A DNA stretch of 64,000 nt from a virus. A model generated the notes under the pieces. It did not search any database and was not told where the DNA came from. It worked only from the letters and a program-made list of their open reading frames with translations. The stretch covers positions 248,001-312,000 of the IMG/VR virus record IMGVR_UViG_3300027759_006101. One strand, 5' to 3'. The translations under genes and the position numbers were made by a program. This document shows, piece by piece, positions 44,333 to 53,491 of the stretch (positions are counted from its first letter, which is position 1; every line of letters starts with the position of its first letter).

Positions 44333-47300
44333 ATGGCTCACGCATTTTTATGGACTGAATTAAACTCATCCAACAACACGGAAGTTTCAAGAGAAATTTC
44401 TAGTGCAGGTTTTGGCACTAACACGTCAACCACTTGGACAAAAAAACTTTTTAAACTTAAGTGGATAAACTCAGATGTTGAAAATATTAGACTATGGATT
44501 GATAACGAATATGCTAATATATATAATACATCTCATTATCCAACAATCAAGAATACATCAAACCTCAAAATTATAGAGGACTTGGGTTTTGAATTTAAGT
44601 TTACTGTTTTTGATACATTCATCGTAAACCAAACAAATGCTGACCTTGCCACATCTTCTAATCTTGGATCGACGACAATTGTTAGTAGTAATTTTTTAAT
44701 TGCTCCTAGCTACATTGATGGAATAGCACTTGACACAAATAAAAAAATTCTTGTCAAGTCTCAATCTGATGCAAAAACTAACGGATTGTATAAAGTTTCG
44801 TCTACTTCAGGTCAAGGAACATATGGTGGTATAGTTGCAGAAGATATTTTGACTGCAGCAAAAATAGTTACCCTGAATAATGCAAGTTATTTTTTATATA
44901 GTGTGGGACTATCACCATTTCAAAGTGCAGCTGCTGGATCAACAAGTTTTAAATGGGTAAATAGATCTACACTATATCAACTTGCAAACGTTGACTGTGC
45001 TACTGAAAACAATTTGCAGCAGTCAGCAGTAGGTCTTTCTACGCCATCTTTAGTTTTAGACAATCATACCTTGAGCACAAACGACAGAGTGCTAGTAAAG
45101 GACCAATCTGCAAAATCTGAAAATGGTATTTATTTCGTATCAAGCTTATATCAACCAAACGCTAATACTTACTATAATCCATACAATAGTTCGTTAGCGG
45201 CTGATGATTTTTGGGATTCGGCGCTTGATTTTATCCGTTCAAATAACTCCCTAAGTGTTCAATTTGTCAACAGTGCTGTAGGCAATAGCGGAGGATATTT
45301 TAGATATTATTCTGGATCTGGATTAACCGGAGGCACTGCCTCTACTTCTGATTTAAAATGGGCAAACGCTGCATACAACTACAAGCATTTTGGCGTTAAT
45401 TGGTACTATGAAATCTCATCAGGAAGTGCAATTGGTTTTAGTTTTGATTTAAGTTCCAACTCTGGAACATTGACTAGCACACCTCGGCAAATTGTAAATT
45501 CTTCAGGCATAGCTACAACCCTTGCCACAAATGAGCGTGTGCTGGTAAAGCATTATTTACCTAGTTTTAGTGGTATTTACACTGTCAGTAATGTGGGATC
45601 AGGTTCTACTGGATTGTGGGTGAGAAACACTGCGTTTGACAGTTCGAGTGAAATTACACAAACAGTAGTAAGTGTTGCTAATAACACAAACAGCCTTGGT
45701 GGAAATATTTGGTACTTGGGCAAAACAGAAACATATAATTCTTTATTCTTGCTCAATATTGACCCTATAACAATTCAAGAAAGATATTATCCTTACACAT
45801 ACGAGCCAGTAAACAATTTAGTTAATGCAAACCAAACAGACTTGACTACAGTTAATGAAGTTTATTTTTCTAATTCAGGTATTGCAATTTCACAAAGAGT
45901 TTTGGTTTCTGGCCAAACTTCTTTTCCAGCACAAAACGGTATATACAGTGTAAGTTCTATTTGTGATGTAGTTTATGGACTTAAGCTCAATGATAATTAC
46001 TCTGTGTTACGTGGATCTGTTGCAAGAATTGTAAATGGTAATACTGGAGCTGGCACTACATATATGCTTTATGCGCCAGGAACAAACACTTCTCCAGGAG
46101 CAATTGGTGTAACTTGGGTTGATATAACTAATATTACAAACATCAGATGTAATGCAGAAACAACTGTAAACAAGTTTTCTTCACAATACATCACTCCTAA
46201 TGATTTTGATGTAGCAGTTGCAGTAGGTACCACTGTTTTAGTAAGAATTGACGATGAAACTAGAAATGGTATCTATACTGTTTCTGCAATAGGAAATTCT
46301 CAAAAACAAATTTTTAATTACGAAAATGCTTTGTCTAGCTGGACATTTGATATCTTTGAATCTGTTCTTTCTGAAGGACCTGCGGGAAGTCACAATGTAT
46401 CACCAAACTTTAAGAAACAAATCAAAGGTATCTATCAAATAGCATCAATTGCATCAACTGAAACTGGTCAAATATTTGTACCTGAAATTTCATTCCCATC
46501 TTTTCAAAATTATGAAAATTTCTTTGGGTCAGAGGGTAAAGGCAGTTCTTTATTACAAGATCTAGATATTGATTGGTATAAACAAGATTTTCAAAAATAC
46601 TCTGTCAAAGCAGTTTTAAATGTTGCTGATGTATCATTAATACCTACTACATCAGGCACAGCTATATCGAGTTTGGTACGCTCTCATTCTGGATTAGGCA
46701 ATACTATCTTACAATCAAATGATAGTGTTCTGATTTTTGTAGGCTCAGGCTCAAGTTCGTCATCAGCCTTAAATGGTATCTACAGACCTTCATTTACAGG
46801 CATAGGTAGTGTCTATTTTACCCAACACGAAGATTTTTATTTTGATACTAAATTTGAATCAACAACCGACAAAAAATCTCTTGCTTCACCTTATGAAAGG
46901 CCATCAGTCGTATCAGTAGAGCAAGGTTATATGGGCGTTGGTACAACATTCCAGAGCAAATATGTCTATATGCAAGGTGAAGTAGCAATTCGAGCTAATA
47001 CATTTAGCTCTGATTACTCTACAGAGGACCTTGAAAAATATTTACACACAGGAACTGAAACTTTTAAGATTGGTTCTGAAATAAGATTAAATACAAATAC
47101 ACAAGATTTAGATAAATTTCCAAGATTAGCTCCAATTCAACATACTCTTTTAGCAGACTTAGCTCTAGACACTGTATCTAATGACATCTTGATAGTCAAA
47201 AGAAATGGCAATCAATTATATAGCTTAGTAAGTGGAGATCCGTCACTATTTTACTTCCAAATAAATGATAGAGTGTTCTATTACGCTACTGATGAGGATA

Positions 47301-50161
47301 TTTATAATTCAAGCATTAGAAAATCGACTAGCGGCATTTATCAAATAATTTATATTGACACTAATTTTAATTACTACTTAAGAAAAGTCAAAAATAATTC
47401 AGTAAATGGGCATCTTGATTATTCAAAAAGATTAGTTGCTCAATCTTCAATTGGTGGAACAATTTTTTATCTTGCACGTCCAGAAACTTCTACGACAGTG
47501 TTCACTTGGACTAATTCAAATTATCCAGTTTCTTTATCTGACGTTTATTTAGTTTCAACTGGTAACACAGTTATTCCAAAAACTTACTCAACTGATTACA
47601 CAATAAACCCAAGTAATGGTCAAATCAGTGTTGTAGGTTCTGGCTGGACTGGGACATTGTATGTACATCTTTATGCAGATAATACAGTCCCTTCTTATGA
47701 CGCAGAACCGAAACAAATACTAAATAGATATTATTACATCCCACGAGTAACCAAAGACAGATTTATTTTTACTTCCGGAGTTGCTTTAGGTTCATCTACT
47801 TGGCAAATTGATTCTGAGCATTTTCAAGTAGTAAACAGCATTGGAACTGCTACTACTACTGAAATTAAATTTAATAGAGATAGAAGTTCTTGGCTTGCAG
47901 ATTATGACACAAGCAAGAATTATAGCTCAGTAGCTCAACACATTTTAAGTAGCGACTCAGTATCAAATTATTTCTTCACAGACAGATTGTCATCAGATGG
48001 GTATTATTTTAAAACTGGATTAGGGAATTCGAGTGTTTTCAACGACACAAATCTTATTGATCCAATTACTCTTAATAAAATTGGCTTATTCACTGGTGAT
48101 TTCTATTTAGAAAAGTTAATAAATTCAGGAATTGGAGCTACTCTTACAGACTGGTACGCTGGTTTGGGATTGACTGTTGATGCTAATGTACTAATTTTAA
48201 CTAATAAAACCACACCAGATTATAGCGACAAAATAATAGATTCTTCATATCAATCTTCTTATTATGATGATTTGAATAGATTAATTCTGCAAGATAAAAC
48301 TGGTAAACGATACCAGAAAGTTTACACATTCAAAAGAAATGAATATCAAACTGTCAACTTAGATTATCATTCAGCTTTCGGAGTTACATTATCACCGATT
48401 CAAGCAATTTTGACTAATTCTGCCGGAAGTGGAACATTTGTTTTATATTACGATCCCGCTAATACAAACAGAAACACAAGCAATCGTTCTTGGATTGATG
48501 TTGCTACAAGATCTAGCTTCTTGTGTGCAACAGGTAACACAGGTAGTGTTCCAGATTTCAATGATATAACTTATGTTCCTGTGATAGGGCCTTTGAGTTC
48601 ACCATCTGGGTCAGGTAACACAGCGCAGTTCGATGGTTACGTAGTTGGCACTGGCGATACTATTATGATTAGAAATCAATCAGATAGTACTAAAAATGGC
48701 ATCTATACTTCAGTTGTTAGAAACAAATACACTTTAGTGAGAGCTACTGATTTAAATGCAACTTCAGAATTATATGAGTTAGGTAGAGTTTCATTTGGTA
48801 ATAGAATTTTTGAATTAAATCTGCCAGATGATAATTCTTCATATAACTTAGGAGCGTCAGCGTTAAATACTCCGCTTATATGGAAAAATTTGGGTTCTGA
48901 GTATGTCATCGATGTTGTCGGTTTAGGACATACTAATTTTTCAAATCTAAACGCACTTCCTGATTATATCAATGGAAGAGAAATTAGTGAAGGAAATAAA
49001 GTTTTCTTTTTTGGACAAACTACAAATTCTGAAAAAATAGTTGCAAGATTTAGAAAAAAAGTAATGCCTAATCTAACAAGAGTAGGTAATGGATCAAGTA
49101 CAACTCAATTCCAAATTTCAAGTTTGTACGTAAATGATGCAAATAGAAATATAAACTATGAATTGTATTATGATCCCTCATTGACTTCAGTTGGAACACA
49201 TCCCGTACAATGGTTTAGACAAAATTTTATATCAAATTTTTCACCAGTTTCTTTTGGAAGCACTATCCCGTTAAGTGTCAATAATTTTATTATATTAAAT
49301 GCACAAAAAGGAGATAGAATTTTACTTTTCAATCAAACAAATGAAACTGAAAATGGCATCTATTATTACGACATTGTGAGAAACTTCTATCTGTCAAGAG
49401 ATGAATTTTTAGATTCTGATGATGAAATTTCTGTTGACAAAAAAGTATATGTTTCATCTGGTTTTGCAAACACAGGATATTACGGCTTAAGCTTTGATGA
49501 AGACGTAGTAAGTCCAGGAATTGGTATTACTCCAATATATTGGACAAAAATTAGAGAAAACACAACATTGACTGACGCTAGAGTTGCATCAATTGCAAAT
49601 ATAAATCTAACAAATCCTCCATCGAAAGTTGATGAAATTACTTTAAGAAAATTTGATAGAATTTTACTTAAAAATCAAACATCACAAACTGAAAATGGAG
49701 TCTATATAGTTTCAAGCATAGGTAATTCAAATGTTTGGACCAGAGCCACAGATTTAGATTCAAGTTCAGAACTAATACCTCAACTTTCTGTCAATGTTGG
49801 ATACGGCACTACTAATTCTAATAAAAACTTTAGAATTAAATTGCCAGTTCCAAGAACAATCACTAATACACAAACAACTGCTTACATATTAAACACCGAT
49901 AACATTAATTGGATTGACACATCTTCATCTGAGTTATATGAATCAAGCCCTGAATTATGGCAAAACTTAAAAGCAGGGTATGAAAATGCTGTTTTTCTTG
50001 GGACAGCAAAAATGGGTGTAGAGTCAACAGCTTCTAGTCGTAGTTTTGGAATTGCAGTAAGAACACCAAATTCTACTATTTTATCAGGTTTTGGAATCAC
50101 ACAAAATGGTAAAGTAAGAGGATTAAATTTCAAAGTAGAATATAAAATTACAAAGGACTAA
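44333..50161 (+). CDS. Giant repeat structural protein with NGIY modules (1942 aa)
   Basis: A 1942-aa protein. It has about eleven modules with the motif RVLVKDQS-x(5-7)-NGIY-x-VS-x-x-G, usually followed by W-x-R-A-T-D and an acidic stretch. The same module occurs once in the 290-aa protein at 30759. Residues 1-100 and about 700-1250 are unique (NYENFFGSEGKGSSLLQDLD and RFIFTSGVALGSSTWQIDSE regions). The final 75 residues (FLGTAKMGVESTASSRSFGI) form a separate end. It lacks enzyme motifs and signal peptides and is probably a long virion appendage or tail-associated protein. It is 13 bp from phoH but not obviously related. Confidence 0.78.
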   Translation: MAHAFLWTELNSSNNTEVSREISSAGFGTNTSTTWTKKLFKLKWINSDVENIRLWIDNEYANIYNTSHYPTIKNTSNLKIIEDLGFEFKFTVFDTFIVNQTNADLATSSNLGSTTIVSSNFLIAPSYIDGIALDTNKKILVKSQSDAKTNGLYKVSSTSGQGTYGGIVAEDILTAAKIVTLNNASYFLYSVGLSPFQSAAAGSTSFKWVNRSTLYQLANVDCATENNLQQSAVGLSTPSLVLDNHTLSTNDRVLVKDQSAKSENGIYFVSSLYQPNANTYYNPYNSSLAADDFWDSALDFIRSNNSLSVQFVNSAVGNSGGYFRYYSGSGLTGGTASTSDLKWANAAYNYKHFGVNWYYEISSGSAIGFSFDLSSNSGTLTSTPRQIVNSSGIATTLATNERVLVKHYLPSFSGIYTVSNVGSGSTGLWVRNTAFDSSSEITQTVVSVANNTNSLGGNIWYLGKTETYNSLFLLNIDPITIQERYYPYTYEPVNNLVNANQTDLTTVNEVYFSNSGIAISQRVLVSGQTSFPAQNGIYSVSSICDVVYGLKLNDNYSVLRGSVARIVNGNTGAGTTYMLYAPGTNTSPGAIGVTWVDITNITNIRCNAETTVNKFSSQYITPNDFDVAVAVGTTVLVRIDDETRNGIYTVSAIGNSQKQIFNYENALSSWTFDIFESVLSEGPAGSHNVSPNFKKQIKGIYQIASIASTETGQIFVPEISFPSFQNYENFFGSEGKGSSLLQDLDIDWYKQDFQKYSVKAVLNVADVSLIPTTSGTAISSLVRSHSGLGNTILQSNDSVLIFVGSGSSSSSALNGIYRPSFTGIGSVYFTQHEDFYFDTKFESTTDKKSLASPYERPSVVSVEQGYMGVGTTFQSKYVYMQGEVAIRANTFSSDYSTEDLEKYLHTGTETFKIGSEIRLNTNTQDLDKFPRLAPIQHTLLADLALDTVSNDILIVKRNGNQLYSLVSGDPSLFYFQINDRVFYYATDEDIYNSSIRKSTSGIYQIIYIDTNFNYYLRKVKNNSVNGHLDYSKRLVAQSSIGGTIFYLARPETSTTVFTWTNSNYPVSLSDVYLVSTGNTVIPKTYSTDYTINPSNGQISVVGSGWTGTLYVHLYADNTVPSYDAEPKQILNRYYYIPRVTKDRFIFTSGVALGSSTWQIDSEHFQVVNSIGTATTTEIKFNRDRSSWLADYDTSKNYSSVAQHILSSDSVSNYFFTDRLSSDGYYFKTGLGNSSVFNDTNLIDPITLNKIGLFTGDFYLEKLINSGIGATLTDWYAGLGLTVDANVLILTNKTTPDYSDKIIDSSYQSSYYDDLNRLILQDKTGKRYQKVYTFKRNEYQTVNLDYHSAFGVTLSPIQAILTNSAGSGTFVLYYDPANTNRNTSNRSWIDVATRSSFLCATGNTGSVPDFNDITYVPVIGPLSSPSGSGNTAQFDGYVVGTGDTIMIRNQSDSTKNGIYTSVVRNKYTLVRATDLNATSELYELGRVSFGNRIFELNLPDDNSSYNLGASALNTPLIWKNLGSEYVIDVVGLGHTNFSNLNALPDYINGREISEGNKVFFFGQTTNSEKIVARFRKKVMPNLTRVGNGSSTTQFQISSLYVNDANRNINYELYYDPSLTSVGTHPVQWFRQNFISNFSPVSFGSTIPLSVNNFIILNAQKGDRILLFNQTNETENGIYYYDIVRNFYLSRDEFLDSDDEISVDKKVYVSSGFANTGYYGLSFDEDVVSPGIGITPIYWTKIRENTTLTDARVASIANINLTNPPSKVDEITLRKFDRILLKNQTSQTENGVYIVSSIGNSNVWTRATDLDSSSELIPQLSVNVGYGTTNSNKNFRIKLPVPRTITNTQTTAYILNTDNINWIDTSSSELYESSPELWQNLKAGYENAVFLGTAKMGVESTASSRSFGIAVRTPNSTILSGFGITQNGKVRGLNFKVEYKITKD

Positions 50162-50221
50162 AGGTATTGTTACTCCCCATAAAAAAATATAGTAATAACA
50201 ATTTATCAAGAGAGATAAAAT

Positions 50222-50701
50222 ATGCATAATTTAGAATCAGGCCTTCACATTATTTTAGATGATATAGCTCCCAATATTCACTCCTTAGAAGAGCAAGCTA
50301 AAATTATCGCTTTAGCTTCGTCAATCATAAATAAAAAATTCAATTCTGTAAGATTATCTAAAACAGATTCTAAAACTGTAGAAGCTAAAATGACCGAAGC
50401 CATTCTGATTTCTATGAGTTCACTCAGCAATTGGGATGATGAAGATGATGAAAATGATTACATTGACGGACGTGGATTGTCTGCTAATCAATTAGTCAGA
50501 AAAGTAGCTAATACTAAACCTTCCTGGGGCAAGATGGACATTATTGATCCTGATGTTTTAGATGATGTATTTTCTTTTGAAGAAGAAGACGTAAAAGATG
50601 AAGAAAATTTCTTTGAAAATGGACAACAGACTACAGAAGTCTTTGACACCAAAGGCAGAGGAAGACATCGTTCAGATTTTAATTTTATGCCAGTAAAATA
50701 A
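50222..50701 (+). CDS. Uncharacterised acidic protein
   Basis: A 159-aa protein, helical in the first 70 residues (LEEQAKIIALASSIINKKFN) and strongly acidic in the second half (DDEDDENDY, FEEEDVKDEENFFE), ending in a basic GRGRHRSDF segment. No family is recognised. The downstream gene starts one base after its stop. The composition fits a scaffold-like, tail-assembly or head-associated accessory protein, but this is only context. Confidence 0.55.
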   Translation: MHNLESGLHIILDDIAPNIHSLEEQAKIIALASSIINKKFNSVRLSKTDSKTVEAKMTEAILISMSSLSNWDDEDDENDYIDGRGLSANQLVRKVANTKPSWGKMDIIDPDVLDDVFSFEEEDVKDEENFFENGQQTTEVFDTKGRGRHRSDFNFMPVK

Positions 50702-50702
50702 T

Positions 50703-51284
50703 ATGAAAAAAACAATTTTATCTCAAATGATGCCACCAATGGGAGATCCAATGGCTGCTATGGGTATGCCACCACCAGTAGCTCCTGCAGCTGGTCCGGG
50801 TATGGCTGGGGGTAATGCTGAAAAAATTATCAGAATTCCACTTTCAAATTTAGGTTTAATTTTAGCAGATGTTGAAGTTGAAAAAAAATTGATGGAAGAT
50901 TTTGAAGACAACGAACTTGAACTTGCCAATGAAATTTGGATTATGTATGGTGGCACAGAAGATGGTGGAGTTGTTCAGTCAAGAGTTGGCAAAAGAATGG
51001 AAAATCAAGATGTTAGTGATGAAGAAATTGAAAATACTAACAAATCTCGTTGGGAAAGACTTCCTGATGGAGAAAATTTGGATGATTTAGAAATTGAACT
51101 TTCTGATTTTGCTAATGCTATAAAATATCTTTCATTCGGCTTTTCTAAGAATAAAGCAAAAGAACAGCCAGCTCCTGGCGGAGGAATGCCAGGTATGGCA
51201 TCAAGAAAGCTTGAAAATATGGTAAAATTAGCACGAAATTTGGATAAATTTGGCCTTTATCGTATAGCTGATCGATTAATGTAA
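50703..51284 (+). CDS. Uncharacterised acidic protein ending in LDKFGLYRIADRL
   Basis: A 193-aa protein. Residues 1-40 are Met/Pro/Ala/Gly-rich (MMPPMGDPMAAMGMPPP) and disordered; the middle is acidic and helical (LGLILADVEVEKKLMEDFED). A Gly/Pro linker leads to a C-terminal helix, MVKLARNLDKFGLYRIADRL, which resembles the N-terminal helix of the protein at 35379-36131. The motif is probably a docking or assembly element of virion proteins, by inference. A hairpin terminator follows. Confidence 0.55.
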   Translation: MKKTILSQMMPPMGDPMAAMGMPPPVAPAAGPGMAGGNAEKIIRIPLSNLGLILADVEVEKKLMEDFEDNELELANEIWIMYGGTEDGGVVQSRVGKRMENQDVSDEEIENTNKSRWERLPDGENLDDLEIELSDFANAIKYLSFGFSKNKAKEQPAPGGGMPGMASRKLENMVKLARNLDKFGLYRIADRLM

Positions 51285-51311
51285 TTATTTCAAATTTGGC
51301 TTGTTTTTCGT

Positions 51312-51349
51312 ATAATGCTATGGTATAAAAATCATAGCATTATTTTTTT
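51312..51349 (+). terminator. Intrinsic terminator before the gyrase operon
   Basis: The stem arms 51312-51322 and 51333-51343 (ATAATGCTATG and its complement) enclose a 10-nt loop, and the 3' side runs into seven T. It lies between the acidic-protein gene and gyrB. The first arm overlaps a TATAAT box at 51311-51316, so the element may also carry a promoter, though no good -35 box is present. Confidence 0.75.
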
Positions 51350-51364
51350 GCTCAAGGAAAACAA

Positions 51365-53491
51365 ATGGCAAGTCAATACAATGAAAATTCCATACAGATC
51401 TTGGAAAGCCAAGAAGCTGTAAGGACACGACCAGCAATGTACATCGGTGACACTGGTAAGAGAGGTCTTCATCATTTAGTCTGGGAAATTTTGGATAACT
51501 CAGTTGACGAGCATATGGCTGGTCACTGTACTAAAATTGATGTCATTGTTTCTAAAGACAACCGTTCAGTTACAGTTATTGATAATGGAAGAGGCATTCC
51601 TGTAGCCGTAAAGCAAGAAGATCCAAAGAAACGATCTACTCTTGAGATTGTACTTACTGAACTTCACGCTGGTGGTAAGTTCGGCGATGATGGCTCTGGC
51701 TATGAAGCATCAGGTGGACTTCACGGTGTAGGAGCTTCTTGTGTAAACTTTCTTTCATTAAGGTTAGATGTAGAAGTTTGCAGAGACAAGAAGAAGTATC
51801 AACTTAGCTTTGATCGTGGAATTCCTGCGTCTCAAGTGACCGAAATTGGAAATTCATCCTCTACTGGTACAAAAATTACTTTCTCTCCTGACTATAATAT
51901 TTTTGGTCAATTTGCAGTAGAAGATGCTTTTCGTGAAGTTCTCTTGGATGATTTTGACATTGATGAGAAATTTGCAGAATGTTCTGGCAAATGGCGCAAA
52001 GCACTAATCAATGGCCCTGTTAATCTTGAAGTATTCAACCAATGTTTTGGATATATGAACTATGCAGAGGAAATATTAACAAAAGCCTTTGATTCTTGGT
52101 TCAACCATTCTTGGAAAAATATTCATTTTGATGAGTCAGTTATAATCCGCAGATTGCGTGAAACTGCTTATCTTAACGGCGGACTGAAGATTGTTTACAA
52201 AAATGAGCACACTGGTACCAAAGAAGAATTTTTCTTTGAAGGCGGAATTGCTGATTACGTAAGTTATCTTGCGTTTTCTCGGACAGGGGTGTATCCACTC
52301 AAGCCATTCTTCTTTGATAACAAAAGTGGCAAAGTCAATGTTCAAGTTGCATTTCAATACAGTGAAGATGATGAAGAAACAATTTATACCTATGCAAATA
52401 ATATTTTTACCACTGACGGTGGCACTCATCTTAGTGGCTTCAAAACATCTATCACAAGAGTAGTAAATCAATTTGCACGTTCTTCAGGTGTTCTTAAGGA
52501 AAAAGAGCCAAACCTTTCCGGAGAAGATATCCGAGAAGGCATTATTGCCATAGTTTCTGTCCGCCTACCACAACCTCAATTTGAAGGACAAACTAAAGGC
52601 AAACTTGGTTCTCAAGAAGTTGAAGGTGTTGTAAATAGGCTCTTTTCAGAGGCAATCACAGAATATTTTGAAAAAAATCCTTCTGTAGTCAAGAATATTG
52701 CAGAAAAAGCTTTGAGAGCAGCAAAGGCACGAGCAGCAGCAAAGAGAGCATCTGAAAATATCAAGAGGCAAGGTTTTCTTGGTCGTTCAGGTTCTCTTCC
52801 TGGAAAGTTATCTGATTGTAATTCGGAAGATGCAATGTCTACTGAACTTTACATTGTTGAAGGTGACTCTGCAGCTGGAAGTTGCAAGGGTGGTCGTGAC
52901 CCAGAATATCAAGCAGTTATGCCTATTCGTGGAAAGATTATCAATCCAGAGAAGAACGATTATGCCAAACTTATGCAAAATGAAGAAGTTGGTGCAATCA
53001 TTTCAGCTGTTGGTACTGGAATAAAAGATGATTTCAATATTAAGGATCTTCGATATGGCAAGATTGTAATTATGACTGACGCTGATGATGATGGTGCTCA
53101 TATTGCAACTCTTTTGATGACATTCTTTTATAGATTTATGCGCCCTCTCATAACAGAAGGTCATTTATTTATTGCTAAGCCACCACTTTATCGAGTCAAT
53201 TACAAGAATGATAAATTTTACATTCATACTGAAGCTGAACTTGATGGGTACAGAAAGAAGTATGGTGATAAAATAGAAGTCACAAGATTCAAAGGTTTGG
53301 GTGAAATGGATGCTGATGAACTTGGCACAACTACTATGGAAATTGGCAAACGTCAAATTATCAAAGTAAATGTCGAAGATGTTGAAGAAGCATCAAGAAT
53401 CCTAAATGTTCTGATGGGCAGTAATGTTGCTCCTCGCAAAGAACATATCATCGAAAAGTCTGCTGCAAGGATATTAGAAAACAATGGCTAG
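51365..53491 (+). CDS. gyrB: DNA gyrase subunit B (type IIA topoisomerase ATPase subunit)
   Basis: A 708-aa protein, between E. coli ParE and GyrB in length. GHKL ATPase motifs: WEILDNSVDEH with the likely catalytic Glu at 41, VIDNGRGIPV near 72, and GGLHGVGASCVN at 117-128. The transducer domain follows, then TOPRIM near 490-610 with YIVEGDSAAGS, PIRGKIINPEK and the metal-binding IMTDADDDGAH near 570. It ends with MGSNVAPRKEHIIE, as in bacterial GyrB. The stop overlaps gyrA by eight bases, so the subunits are co-translated. Unlike T4, where this half is split in two genes, it is one intact subunit. AAGGA precedes the ATG. Confidence 0.93.
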   Translation: MASQYNENSIQILESQEAVRTRPAMYIGDTGKRGLHHLVWEILDNSVDEHMAGHCTKIDVIVSKDNRSVTVIDNGRGIPVAVKQEDPKKRSTLEIVLTELHAGGKFGDDGSGYEASGGLHGVGASCVNFLSLRLDVEVCRDKKKYQLSFDRGIPASQVTEIGNSSSTGTKITFSPDYNIFGQFAVEDAFREVLLDDFDIDEKFAECSGKWRKALINGPVNLEVFNQCFGYMNYAEEILTKAFDSWFNHSWKNIHFDESVIIRRLRETAYLNGGLKIVYKNEHTGTKEEFFFEGGIADYVSYLAFSRTGVYPLKPFFFDNKSGKVNVQVAFQYSEDDEETIYTYANNIFTTDGGTHLSGFKTSITRVVNQFARSSGVLKEKEPNLSGEDIREGIIAIVSVRLPQPQFEGQTKGKLGSQEVEGVVNRLFSEAITEYFEKNPSVVKNIAEKALRAAKARAAAKRASENIKRQGFLGRSGSLPGKLSDCNSEDAMSTELYIVEGDSAAGSCKGGRDPEYQAVMPIRGKIINPEKNDYAKLMQNEEVGAIISAVGTGIKDDFNIKDLRYGKIVIMTDADDDGAHIATLLMTFFYRFMRPLITEGHLFIAKPPLYRVNYKNDKFYIHTEAELDGYRKKYGDKIEVTRFKGLGEMDADELGTTTMEIGKRQIIKVNVEDVEEASRILNVLMGSNVAPRKEHIIEKSAARILENNG

